Shown: positions 23,801 to 35,800 of the stretch, piece after piece | Numbering within the stretch: the first letter of the stretch is position 1 | Layout of the letters: every line of letters starts with the position of its first letter | Assembly (NCBI GenBank): GCA_023079485.1 | Contig: CM041085.1 | Coordinates: forward strand, 27,203,121 to 27,267,120 | DNA from: Archilochus colubris | Lineage: Eukaryota; Chordata; Aves; Apodiformes; Trochilidae | Direction of reading: 5' to 3' | Length of the DNA stretch: 64,000 bases | Notes under the pieces: generated by a model | Databases searched by the model: none | Told to the model about the DNA's origin: nothing | What the model saw: only the letters and a program-made list of their open reading frames with translations | Made by a program: the position numbers and the translations under genes

Positions 23801-26800
23801 TTGGAATGATTAGGATGCCCCCCCAAGTTCCTCAAAATGATCAGAAAATCAGACACTTAATATTTGCTTAAAAAAAAAAAAAGAGAGAACATTTTGGTTT
23901 TACTGTTAAACCAGAATTAAATTATCCAGCACACGTTTGATATTCTTGAGCTGAAGTGTTTTGAATCTGATGCACAGACAATAAATCAGGTAAAGTAACA
24001 TGCAGCAGTAGGTGGGAGTGGGGAGGAGACTGAGGGTAAAGGTGAGCATGCAAAGTGTGCTGTGCCAAAACATCACTGATGCCAGCTCCCCAGTGGAAGC
24101 TGAAAGACCCAGGTACTGCAAGGCATATGGAAAACATGGGAATGCAGTTGCATCTGCAGATACCATTTCTTGTCATGGTTCTCACCACCTAGCCCCTTTT
24201 CCCCATCATTTCCTCAATGACAAGATCAAGGTGCACTGTTTGGATGGGTGAGTCTCAGAAGAGCAAACACGGCTGCTGGCAGGGAGTGTTGCTTTGAGAA
24301 GTAGCGTAGAGAAATCAGGAGGCAAAGGCTTTCTTAAGCCAGTCCCACTAAAAGTACTTCTTCTTTTCTCTTTGCATGGCTTAGTTCCTGTTCCACTGCA
24401 GTCACTGATAATTTCCCTCTTGACTTTAGGAGAACTGAACTTCTGGAGGGCAGTGGCTCCTGACCCAGTTTCTACTCCTGTTATTATGTTAGGCACTAAG
24501 CCTGAACAGCTTCTCTTCTGCAGGATTAAATGCAGATGAGTGGTATTCTCTTCAGAACAATCTTCCCTGCCCTTTTTTGTCTTCCCTATCAGGCAGTTCA
24601 GAAAAAGAAACAGCTTGGGTTAAAGCTGTGACATTTCTGAGGCAAAAGGAGTCTGCACTACTCAAAGAGTGAGTTTGGTGCCAGGGCCCAAACTCAAGCT
24701 GTGGTGCAGGTAGGAGACCTTTCTAGGAAACAGAAGCTCAGTTGCTTCCCCTTTTATGAGACTAACGTTGCAGTTCTGCTATAAATGTAGCCAGCTACAG
24801 TGTACTTCGGGTTTTTTCTACTCTCCCATGTTTGTTCCAGCACTTGAGTTATATGCATATTTTGCTATGCACATAATACATAGCTTGGCAAGCAAAAGAT
24901 AGGAAGGGTAAATGATGGTATGTTTACCTTAGTTCATGGTGATGTCTTGGTGGTTTAACCTTCAAATGTGGTGTGCCTAACTGTTCTCTAACCACAGGTC
25001 CAAGTCCCAGCTGGGCTGACTCAGCCTTTATCTTCCTCAAGATAAATTCAGTCTCCTTCACTTCACAGTGGGTGGGTGTTTCAGATGAAGCCTTAAAAAT
25101 GAGAGTTTTGTCTGGTCTGCATGGACCCTAATGATCCCTTAGCACTTTTCATGAGAAAAACATTGGTTTTGGGCCAGGATTCCCATTCTTCACTGCAGTA
25201 GCATGCTGGGAGCACAAAGGCGGCTCTATGATGCTGATGTGCTTAGAGAGCAAAGCCACAAATGCTGTGGTGGTGAAGAAAACACAATGATGCTGTAAGC
25301 CAAGCTTACTGAACCCCATGGTCCTACTGGGCATGCTAGGTATGCCTTGAAAGAACTGGGACTTTAGGTCTCTTGCTGGTTAGGAAGGTCTTGTACTGGC
25401 CACTAAAGTGGCATTGGGTAACTAGAGCTTTTCCCTGCCTAAAAGGTTTAATACTACTGTGGAATAGGAAATAAAAGCATTCAAAACACTGCATAGGAAG
25501 TAGAAGACAAGGAACAGCAGGCCAATTAATAAGACACTTGAACAGAGATGTGAGAAGCTGACATGCACAGGCTGAGTGTACGAGAAATAGAAGGATGTTA
25601 ATCTGTCAGTGGGAAAATATAGATAAAAATTCCACCCTGTTCCTAAGAAAACTTGCCAACAGCACCTCTGTCAAGTCCAGCATATTCCTGTTAAAATCTC
25701 CCTCAGGCAGATCATCATTTTGGAAATAAAAAATAATCCCAACTACCCCTTATTTTCTGACAGCATAGCCACAGAAATGCTGCCATTAATAAAGGATCAG
25801 GTTCCTTTTATCAGGTATGAAGGTAGCTGTCCTTACCCACATACCACAGGCTCAGGCAAGGCAGGTAAGCAAAATAAAATTACTCTGTGCAATTTTGTCA
25901 GAGCCCAAACAGTTGCTGAGACTAGTTAAGAAAAAAACAGGTTTTCAATGGCATTTTTCCCTTCATTACATCTTTCAAGACTTGAATAGCTCTGTTCCTT
26001 GAGGACTAGAGGAACTACAATAGCGAAACAGAGACTAATAGCTTTGTATTCCAGCCAAAGCAGAAGGAATGGGAAGATAAGGAAAGATAACCAGTTTTCC
26101 TGAGATCTGTATCTGTTCTGCAGTCACAGGTAGTTTGGTTTAGCATCTGAAATGTTGAATCCTGAAGCAAACCAAAAATAAATTCCAAACCCCAAGGAGG
26201 AGGCCATAATTAGTACACAGAATGAACACTGCTGGCAGGTCATATGGGCCTTACAGGGGCATATTTCCAGAAGAAGGCATTTGTTAGGGTAGTAAGCACA
26301 CTTTTGATAAGGAAAGCACATGTCAAGCATTTGGGCTTAAACAAACACACTGATAATTGTGCTGTAAGTGGAACATAACATTTCACTGCACTGAATCTTT
26401 TGAAGTGCTTTCTATTCTAGCAAGCACATCTGTGCAAAATGTTATAAAACCCAAAACCTTGAAAACACTGGAGATAGTTTGGAAACATCATAATAAAACC
26501 TTAAAATTAAAATTAACTCATGAAGTCAATATCAGGGAATTTTCTCCTTTGCTTTCTCACTGACTGTGTGGCCTACTACATGAGTAATTTAAATTGTTTT
26601 CTTTCAGATCTCCCTGGTATGGTGAGTGGAGTGGAAAGTATTACTTGCATGTGAAGGGAGTTAAGAGCATGTACAAAAGTGCTACAGAAGCGCTAACTAT
26701 ATTATCAGCTGTGAATAGATATTCTTAATATCAGCAGATACTCTTCAACAGTCCTACACTATTATGTATTTGCAGCCAACAGTGAGCTCATTTAACACAG

Positions 26801-26870
26801 CAGAAGCCAAAGAAATAGGCTGGGTTGCTTAATATTAAAATGTATTAAGGGTTAATAAGCAACTGCTAAC

Positions 26871-26871
<1 letters not shown>
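23801..26871. other. Non-coding unique-looking DNA, no gene seen
   Basis: No exon, RNA gene or interspersed repeat was recognised. A 13-bp A run lies near 23869-23881. Open frames are short and match no family I know. Confidence 0.55.

Positions 26872-26901
<30 letters not shown>
26872..26901. repeat. (TTA)n microsatellite
   Basis: About ten uninterrupted TTA triplets, located some 50 bp before the 3' end of the minus-strand CR1. Confidence 0.9.
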
Positions 26902-26902
<1 letters not shown>

Positions 26903-26953
26903 TTAAAAGGCTCATGGCTCAGTACATGCTTAAGTGAATTTGTAAACATGCAA

Positions 26954-27702
26954 TATTCATAGAATCATAGAGTGGTTAGGGGTGAAAGGGATCTTAAAAA
27001 CCATCAAGATCAACCCCCCCTGCATGGGCAGGAATACCTTCCACTAGATCAGGTTGCACAATCCAGCCTGGCCTTGAACACTTCCAGGGAAGGGGCATCA
27101 ACAACGTCTCTAGGAACCTATTCCAGTATCTTACTACCCTCATGGCGAATAATTTATTCCTAATATCTAGCCTAAATCTACCCTCTTTCACTTTAAAACC
27201 ATTACCCCTTGTCCTGTCACTACCCTCTGTGGTGAAAAGCCCACCCCAGCTTTCCTGTAGGCCCCCTTCATGGACTGGACAGCTGCTATTAGGTCTCTTC
27301 AGAGGCTTCTCTTCTCCAGGATGAGACATAACTCTCTCAGCCTGTCTTCATAGAAGAGGTCCTCCAGCCCTCTGATCATCTCTGTGGCCCTTTTCTGGAC
27401 CCTCTCCAACAGGTCTATATCTTTCCTGTGCTGGGGGCTCCAAAGCTGTACACAGCATTCAAGGTGCAGCCTCACAAGAGCAGAGCAGAGTGGCAGCATC
27501 ACCTCCCTCTCCCTGCTGGCCGGACTTCTTTTGATGCAGCTCAGGATTTCTGGGCTGTGAACACACACCAGTGGCTCATGTCGAGCTTCTCATCTACTAC
27601 CACTCCCAAGTCCTTCTCCTCAGGACTGCTCTCTATCCATTCTCTCCCCAGCCTTTATTTGTGCGTGGGGTTGCACCAACCCTGGTGCAGGACCTTGCAT
27701 AT
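26954..27702 (-). mobile_element. CR1 LINE, 5'-truncated, 3' end intact
   Basis: Read on the minus strand this is the last 750 bp or so of a CR1 element. It carries the end of ORF2, the 3' UTR, and the diagnostic CR1 3' terminus with tandem ATTCTATG-like octamers (plus strand: ATTCATAGAATCATAGAG at 26954). The plus-strand text shows the familiar CR1 blocks in order: CCTTCCACTAGATCAGG, then CTTGAACACTTCCAGGG, then ACCATTACCCCTTGTCCTG, then CCTTCTCCTCAGG. The match fades at about 27702. Five-prime truncation is the normal state of CR1 copies. Scattered substitutions and frame breaks show it is inactive. Confidence 0.95.
27299..27568 (-). pseudogene. CR1 ORF2 reverse transcriptase, C-terminal remnant
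   Basis: The minus-strand frame reads HLECCVQLWSPQHRKD followed by LLERVQKRATEMIRGLED, which is the familiar C-terminal tail of the CR1 ORF2 endonuclease/reverse-transcriptase polyprotein. The catalytic RT motifs lie upstream in a full element and are absent here. The frame is open for about 90 codons, but the element lacks the rest of ORF2, so this is a dead fragment and not a host gene. Confidence 0.9.
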
Positions 27703-30700
27703 TACTATGTGGTGTTGTCTGAGTCCATTTTATAATCTAAACTGCTTAGCAATATAAGCTTTAATTTAAAAAACATATCTTCAGAAGAAAAGTGAGAATG
27801 AAATTAATGAACTTTTTTGTAGTTTAGTTTCAGGATCCAACCGAGCTACTCACATGCTCACCTGCATTGTGAGAGCTGGCAGAAACCTAATGTAACTTCA
27901 CAATCACTGTATTTACCTCACTCATATCTGGTGTAAAAATTCTAAGACTGATGTGTTCTAGATAATTACAAATAGAAGGATGTGTGTGCATGCATTAAAA
28001 AAGCATGGGAATGTGACTTGGAGGGCTTGACTTAAATCAAAGGGATAAGGAGAGGAGGAAGAGGAAGTGTTGGCAGCAATGTGTATCTCAGCTCATTGAT
28101 GAGAATCCCCTTTTTTATTGTGCAGACTGCACCAGTAGCAGTTGGCAGAGTATCTTTAGTTCATGCAACTTGTCCTCCTTAACAAAAGGACCTCTTCTTG
28201 TCATGATGTTCTTGGAAACCCTGTGTACAGAGTAATGCCAGGCTTCCTTCCTTGGTCCTTCCTTGGAGTCCGCAATGTTTCAGTAAAAACCTATAGCACC
28301 AGAAGAAAAAGCCTAAAATTTTTTAGTAGATCTGAAGAATACGAACAAAACCCTAGAACTGAATCCCCCTAGAGCTTCAGAATTTTTGAAATTTAAAGGC
28401 TAGTGTTGTAGTTTGGACCTCTCCCTTATCCTGAGCTCCGCAACAACATCTTGCTGTGCAAGGACTGTAAAAAGGAACTTCCTTTTGGGTTATGTCACCC
28501 TTAAACTCAGTCTCTTAGGGTCTTGAAAGAATCATTAAGCATACTAAAACTGAATTTAGGATGAATTTGTGAGAGGTCACAATCATCCAAAAAGGAGGGG
28601 AAAAATTAGCACAACATTTCTTTGGTGGTGTGTCTCTTAAAAGCACGCAACTTGGGCTGTGAATGCTGGTTTCTGTAGAGTTTCCACTTCCACTTAAATT
28701 TTGAATTATAGAAAAGACCACATTATTTGACCTTCCATCTTCTCTCCCAGTAAAGCTGGGTTTGAAAGGCACAAGAAAAATATGGCTGTCACAAGCTGAA
28801 AGGCTGCATTTGCAGAAATTGAGAAATTGAAACAAAATCAAGTAAATTCAGGAGTTATGAGCTGATATAATGGGAGATGTTTTCCTGGAAACACATTCCT
28901 AGCTAGCAATGGTGTCTTCCAAGCCAACAGAAAGCTTCTTAAAATGGATACATTTCCTTTGGAGCAATCATATAATTTGTAATATACCTTTTGCTGCCAT
29001 CATACAGCACAAGAGACTGGAGTTCATTTACTCTGGCAGGATCTTCAAATGATCCAAAAAAGCCAACAAATTTGTTTTCATTACAGTAGGGAAACCTCTG
29101 GTCTATTAACAGTAGTAAAGATAAGATGAAAATTCAGTCTAAATGGATGTAATGTAGTTGAAGTAATGATCATAAAGAGCAGATCTTCAGCTTGCCTTGA
29201 TCATCCTATCTCTATTGACTCGACATTCTTAAGCCTTTTTACAATGTCCTTTCATTGCACAATATCCAACTATGAAAAGCACTTTTGCACTCACTACTTC
29301 TCAGATGTGGTTTCTGTCTTGTCTGTGGGCAAGTAAACTGAGGCATGAATTGATGGAGTAGGAGGCATATAGATGTCTTGTTGATTGATGGCTGACTTAG
29401 GTAGAAAGCCAGGCAAGCTGGCTGGATGACTAACTTATGATCTTTTTAATACTGAGTTATATTAATAAAAAAGAAAACAGCAGCAAGCCTGGCTTAAATG
29501 AAGAGTTATTGATTTGGTCCCAGAATATATTTGAATATTTTATTGCACAGATGGGACCCCTACAACTTTCTTTTCCTTCATCCCATAAAGGCCCTTTTTT
29601 TATAAGGATACTTTCTGCCCTTTGGGAGGGCTAGTTCCTGTTTCCATTTATGTGTACTTTTTGGGGGGAGGTGTTGGGCTCATGTTAGGAGAATTGATTA
29701 CTCAAGTGCAGGACTAAGCAGCTTTCATTTACCCAGCACCTGAAACAGCTGCCCTTGCTGTTCTCCCACCTACTGCTTTTGGGGCACAACTGTCCAAGGG
29801 GTGTTTGTTTGGTTGCGCATTTCCCTCCCACCTATGCAATTCTGGCTGTACCCCTGGGGAACCTGCTGCCACCTTCCAGAGATCTTTTGTTTTAAAATAG
29901 ACTTGTTAAAACCTCTGCCCCCAAGATTCATCCCTCTTTGGCATTTTTGCTTAGTGTGTCCACTTCTCTGTCCCAACTTAAGGAAGGATAGGAGATTGCA
30001 AGGGAAATTAGTATTTCATGAATCCTAAGGTTTTTCTAAGAGTGAATCCTAAGGTTTTTCTAAGAGTGATTTCTCATTCTTTTGGAACCTGACAGGTCTA
30101 CTAAAAACCAAAGTGCGAAAGACAGATCCCCCATTCCCACACTAAAACCCATATTTGTTTATATTTTTTTTAGTCAAAAGGCCATTTTTTTAATGGTTTC
30201 CATTCAAGAAGAGCTCAGAGACTGAAATGGATGGGCTCCACAGACAAGAGGCAAGACATGTGGGGAGTGATAAGTTCTAGCTGGCTTGCGTAAGTCAGTG
30301 AATTTGGAAAGCTCTCCCCCTAGCTTCTAGATAAGAGGTTTCCTTTTGAAGGCAGTGACAAACATGAACCAGCCAAATTGTAGCTTTCTGCCCAGCAGCA
30401 CATCACTTATAATGACAAGCAGCAGACGGAAACTCTTCCAGAGAGTATCACTGTTAAACACACTGTGTATCTCATGATCTGCAGGGAATGCAAAGTCTGG
30501 ACACCAGCCATTAAAAGGAAAAAAAAAAAGAAAAGAAAAGAAAAAAACACAAGAAGAAAAATATAAAAACATTAAAGAATTTTAAAAACCTAAAAATAAA
30601 CAAAAATTTACCTTACCTTTCAAAGTTCTTAGAATACCGACAAGTGACTTGCTAAGAGCACAATCCATCAGGAACAGGAAGACACCCCATATTTAAGAAA

Positions 30701-33700
30701 CCTCACCAAAAATGCCATCTCAGAAGCCACCAGCATATTCTGCTTGACAAGGATATAAATTATTAGCTTACGTTCTGCATTCCAGAGGGCAAGGATAGCT
30801 TTTCCTTACTCTCTAATTCTTCCCTCCTTTTTGGAAAGTACAGCAGGATGTCTATTGAAGAAAAGGAGTAGCTTTCTTCAGTGTCACTTCATTGCATGTT
30901 CCTCACATGTTGTGGGATCTTGATCTCATGATTATATACATTTCATGCTAGCTTAATAATTTCTGGTCTTGTTGCACATTATGGACCCTCTGTAGAGTCT
31001 GATACATCCTACTTGGGAAGCAATGTGTTAAATGACCAAGTAATCCTAGGTATGCTTGAGCTTTCTGTGCACAGGAGAAAGACTACAATTTTTATGAGAG
31101 TCTCACACCATTATTTTGTGTACTATGGTATCTGTCAGAAAGCTTTTACCAATCAGTAGGACATTTTTGTTGTCTGTCCCATTAAAAACAACAGAATAAA
31201 GGAATAAAGTGGTTTTCCACTGGTGGCAATAAATGTCTAAGTGTGCGGTTCTGTGAGGTATGAGGGAAGTGCAAGTAGATAAGCTTCATCATTTTGTGGC
31301 CCAAGTAGGTGATGAGAATAAAATAAACTTGTTTTACCTACATTTAAACTTGACTGCGTCACCATTACAAAGTCACTTTTTGATCAAGCACCTCCAGCTG
31401 GAGAGCAGGACAGATATATCCAGGCTATGTTATTCTCATGTTAGCCTCCAAATCATGCCCCCGTTTTTACACCAGCGTAATTTTTTTCATTGTTGGGGTC
31501 TGGACATTGGGTCCATATACCCCCAGAAATATGGAGCACTGTCCCTGTGCTTTTGTCCATGGACAGAGTCACTGGTGACAGGAGCCATTCATGGTGGCTG
31601 TTTTGGGGTTTTTAATTGGTGACAGAACTATTTTGGGTCCAGTATGAATAAATGTGAACCTTCACCCATCCATGACACTGATGGCATTTAGACACAGACT
31701 AAATTCAGTTTTTCTGAGACAGCTGAAGGTGGAGGAAGGCAGAACTGGAGTTATTCCCTATGAAATGTAATATGTGCCTTATGAAGGCAGGACCTGTGCA
31801 GTACTCTGGAATGGGGAACGCCACAAAAAAACCCAAAACTGCTTCCCACTGAGACAAGAAAAATGACAGGATTTGGAAATGCCTGGACATTCTCAACAGA
31901 GTTTACCCAGAAGTATATCAAAGTTTGGGTTGGAGTAACAGCTACATGTCATTGAAAAATTACTTTCTCCCCTAAAGATAATTTATAGATTACCCAGGAG
32001 TGACCTGTCATCATGATCTCTGCCTTGAAAGCAAAACAAAAGCAAACAATAAGGAGTTCTACATAGATTTATGCTGAGCTCCAGACTTAATTAAGCTGTC
32101 CGGGGGCTGCTGAATATCCAGGCCTCTCTCAGGCTTGATGACATAAATCCAGAGCAAGCCAACTGAAGTGAAAAGTGCAAGTCCAAAAGGGAGTGGGAGA
32201 GACTATTTCTTGAGCAAGGAGAAGAGTCACAACATCAAACTCCACTGGAAACCAGAGCACCTTGCTCATGGAGGGTGAGGTGGGACATTCTGGATTCAGC
32301 AGCAATGAATTCAGCTCAGTCACTAAGCTGTGATCACTCAGTCTGCAGTGATAATGTTTTTCTTTCAGGAAAGTTGCAAGCCTGCTATATGCTATACCTT
32401 GCATACATTTCATGGCCCCATTGGATTTGTGCAGCACAGAGCAATCCATCAGAGCAGACTCACCCTAAGAAAGATCACAGTTGAGAGGAAGAAACCCCAG
32501 TATAGTCCAAGAGTAATGGGTGAATTCAACCCTCTGATGGCTCTGCGTGCTTCAGATGGCAGCACAGAGAGAGGTAGAGGTACTGGCTCATAGTAAGATG
32601 CTACTGTTGGTTTGAACTATCTACCTTTGAAGAGGTTGCACTCACTTGTGTGATGCTCTTGTTCTAAAAAAGGATCTCAGTATGCATCCTAAGTTCAAAG
32701 CCTTCTGGGGGAATCCCATAAACCCTACTTTTCCAGGACCATGGTAGGATAGGCTGTGTACCAGAAATTGTGTTTCTGTCTAGCTTCATTGCATCAGCAG
32801 AAAAGTTAATACTGGTTTCACCAGTGCCCAGGCAGTGACTGACAATTCTCAGATGGTCTCAATGGGCACTTGCAGATAACCACCTGATATAGATCAGCAC
32901 AGGAAACCATTTCCACACAGCGTGAACACGCAGGTGGTGAGCAATGTAAGGCACATGATTATTATCCCTTTTCTAGCTAAATGTTCTGGGCCCCCCTGCA
33001 TGACGTCTGCATAGTTGAGATGTCATCACTTAGCCAGATGTTGAAGTCACATCTATCTAAATCCAGTTGGATGTATGGAAAATATTGTCTGTTTTGTAGG
33101 GCATAAATCAGGGGACATTTCTATGAATAAGGGATTATTACTAAATCATGAACTTTCTATTAATAGATCCCCATTAATGCTGCAGGTGTTAGTAGTAAAT
33201 GCTCTTTGAAGCATTACTTAATCACCTCCCTTGCAAATCCCTGTAATCTAGCTCTCATAAAAATACATGGATTATTGATTGAGAGGACCTTTGGGATCCC
33301 TAAAATGAGGTTCAGCTCAGATGCCTGTGCAGTGCAGGAGACGCACTACAGATCGCTCCCTGGAATGTCTGCCAGGTGTTTGCAGTTTCATGCATAGCCT
33401 GTCTTGGAAATAATGAAAGAGGTGGGGGTGGAGGGGAGGTCATTCCCATCCAGGAAGACTAGGCTCAAGTAGAGGAAGTAGAAGAAGAATGAGGAACATT
33501 AGTAATAAATGGAGAGGTTGAAGGTGCAGAGATTATAGGGCGGGCTAATTCTTACCCTCTGAGAAACAGTGAAAAGAGAGACCAAGCTGATCAATTATAT
33601 ATACATTATCCTCAAAACTAATGTATGGCATGTATTCAGGTGTGTGGCACACAAGCAATCAGGACAAGCCTTTAGAAATGTGCTGGGTACGGGGGTAGAC

Positions 33701-34643
33701 AAGAGCTGACATTTGAGAAACATGTGGAGAGCCCCAAATAAAATATGATACCTTCACTCCCAGCCCATTTAGGATTATCTCTGCAAAGCTTAATGCTGGT
33801 GAGAACTGATCAGGTGAAGCTAACAGCCCTTCAAGGCTGAGCTCTGTGTGGCTCAGGTCTGCAGAAGGCCTTCAGAGCCTGGGCAAAATGTGGTCCTTTA
33901 AAGGTCTGCTATATCAGTGCTGTGTAGGCTAGAAATCCCGAGACACTTCAGGTGCCAAGAGTAAAGTAACATTATTCACAGAATAAAAACAAAGCCAGTA
34001 AGAAATAGACCCCACAGAGCCCCATTCCCACAAGACTACCCTGCTGCCTGAGCTATTCAGGTAATGCTGAGGAACCCTGCAACCATAAGCACTGAGAAGC
34101 TTAAGAAACCTTGCTGAGACATCCTTGAAACTGCAGTCCCTCCCATTTCTCAGGCACCTTTGGCAACCCATAGCCCTGTGAACATATATTTGTCAGTTCT
34201 CTTCTTCTCCTGCATAAGCCCAAATGCTCCCCACCCCCATTCTGTGGGGCTGAGCAGTATGGTGCCTTGCATCCTTCTGCTGCTGCCTGGACTCTCAGAA
34301 CTGGGTGTCTGCAAATTCCCTGTCTGGAGCAAAGCAGTGCAAGGCTCTGCTGGTTGGTAATCAGGAGTGGGACAGGATCTGCACCCATCCCTTCTGCCAG
34401 GGAGGGCTGAAAAATGTCGCCACCACTCTGTGGAAAATACATAAACAGGACCTAAACCAATTAAATCACACTCTTCAAAAAGTACGAGAAGGTGAAGAAA
34501 ACTTCTCTATAAGAAGAAAGGATAGGAAGAAATAATAATCCTCAAAGCACTGCCTGAGCTTCACAGAACTGATTAAGCACCATTTTCAAGGAGTCACCAT
34601 CTGTTCTGTGTTACAGGAAATAACCTTGATATTCCATTACAGG
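27703..34643. other. Non-coding unique-looking DNA, no gene seen
   Basis: No exon, RNA gene or transposable element was recognised. A-rich simple sequence lies near 30520-30560, and a small tandem duplication at 30019-30066 is listed separately. All frames are short and lack a recognisable domain. Confidence 0.55.
30019..30066. repeat. Two-copy 24-bp tandem duplication
   Basis: Bases 30019-30042 are repeated exactly at 30043-30066 (unit starts TGAATCCTAAGG), and the first three bases of a third copy follow. Two identical copies suggest a recent slippage-type duplication. Confidence 0.9.

Positions 34644-34674
<31 letters not shown>
34644..34674. repeat. (ATT)n microsatellite
   Basis: About ten uninterrupted ATT triplets, of the same motif class as the array at 26872-26901. 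It lies in unique DNA without a recognisable CR1 next to it. Confidence 0.9.
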
Positions 34675-34677
<3 letters not shown>

Positions 34678-35399
34678 TAGTGTGTTAAATCTCAACCAAA
34701 TGTAACAAGTTAGAGATAGATACACATAATATCACCAATGGTTGGAAGAACACAGTTCATGGAAGTGGTTCTATGAGGGTACAGAGCTTGTTAAAGTGCT
34801 TAGAGGTAGCCACGTTCCCAGCAGCTCTGCTGGAAGGGCTCATTTTCTTCAACTGTAGCTCTGATATCAAAATCTCCCACCTCAGCTCTCCAGCCTTTCA
34901 GAGGAAAGGGGTGTGAGGGCTGGAACTCATGTATTGCTGAGCTGCAGCTGGTTCAGCCAACCGGGACCTTACTGACCAGGCAAAGCACCTCGTGGCTTTT
35001 CTCTTTCAAGAGGGCAAGTCCAAATAAACAAATACTTTCTACAAGACTAGAAGCAGTTGTTGCTCTACTCTGCATGTGTATCAGGTATCTTCACATGAGG
35101 AGGAATGAAAAAAACATGAAAGTTCTTTCACACTGTGCTGTGGTATAATTTTTAGGAGAGTTCAACTCTTTTTCTGTGTGTGTGTGTGCGCACGCACTGT
35201 AATATAAAAGACCAACAGAGAAAATGTGACAGGCTGTGTTACTGTCACCCTAATGTTTCTGCTTTTCCTATTTACTCCTGGTGTGGGACTTTTTTCCTGT
35301 TCTCTTTCTGTTTTTGCCTTGAACCTTGGAAGACGAACAGCTAGGCTTTCTCTGCTAACTTTTTCAAGTCATCTTGGAGCACTTGAAGGTTTTTCCCTG
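34675..35399. other. Non-coding DNA with a short alternating purine/pyrimidine tract
   Basis: No gene was recognised. At 35174-35198 the sequence alternates as (TG)n followed by CGCACGCAC, about 25 bp of alternating purine/pyrimidine of the type that can adopt Z-DNA. Confidence 0.6.
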
Positions 35400-35800
35400 C
35401 ACGTTCTAATTAAGGGTATATCAATGTCCCGTTGGGACTGAAGCAGTTAACGAATGCCATCCGGCAGGTCACTTATAAACTATTTGCCCTGAGATTGAGG
35501 GCAAACTCTGGTGAATTCCCAAGGAAAGAATCAAATGAACCTGTTAATGAGTGGAGCATTAGGAAGAAGAAAAAAAATAAGACAGGATCTGAAGTCTTAA
35601 GGAAATGTAGGAAATAAAGGTTTGTTTATCTAATGGTTTTACTGGTGTCAATGCACAGGACACCGCCTCCATTTTAAAGCAGCTGCAAACAAAGATTCAG
35701 TTGCAGATAAGCCTTGGGAGTTTGCTTTATCATGAGACACTTGTAAACATTCCTCAAAGATGGAAAGGAAGAGGGACATGATGCACAAGAGGCACATTAA
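35400..35800. promoter_or_regulatory. Candidate conserved non-coding stretch
   Basis: Repeat-free sequence that keeps several CpGs (about 35433-35465) and contains TAATTAAG, GTTAACG, and two CAAAGATT/CAAAGATG cores resembling TCF/LEF or SOX sites (35691 and 35755 areas). No convincing frame is present. The call is an inference from motif content and CpG retention and is not proven. Confidence 0.25.
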
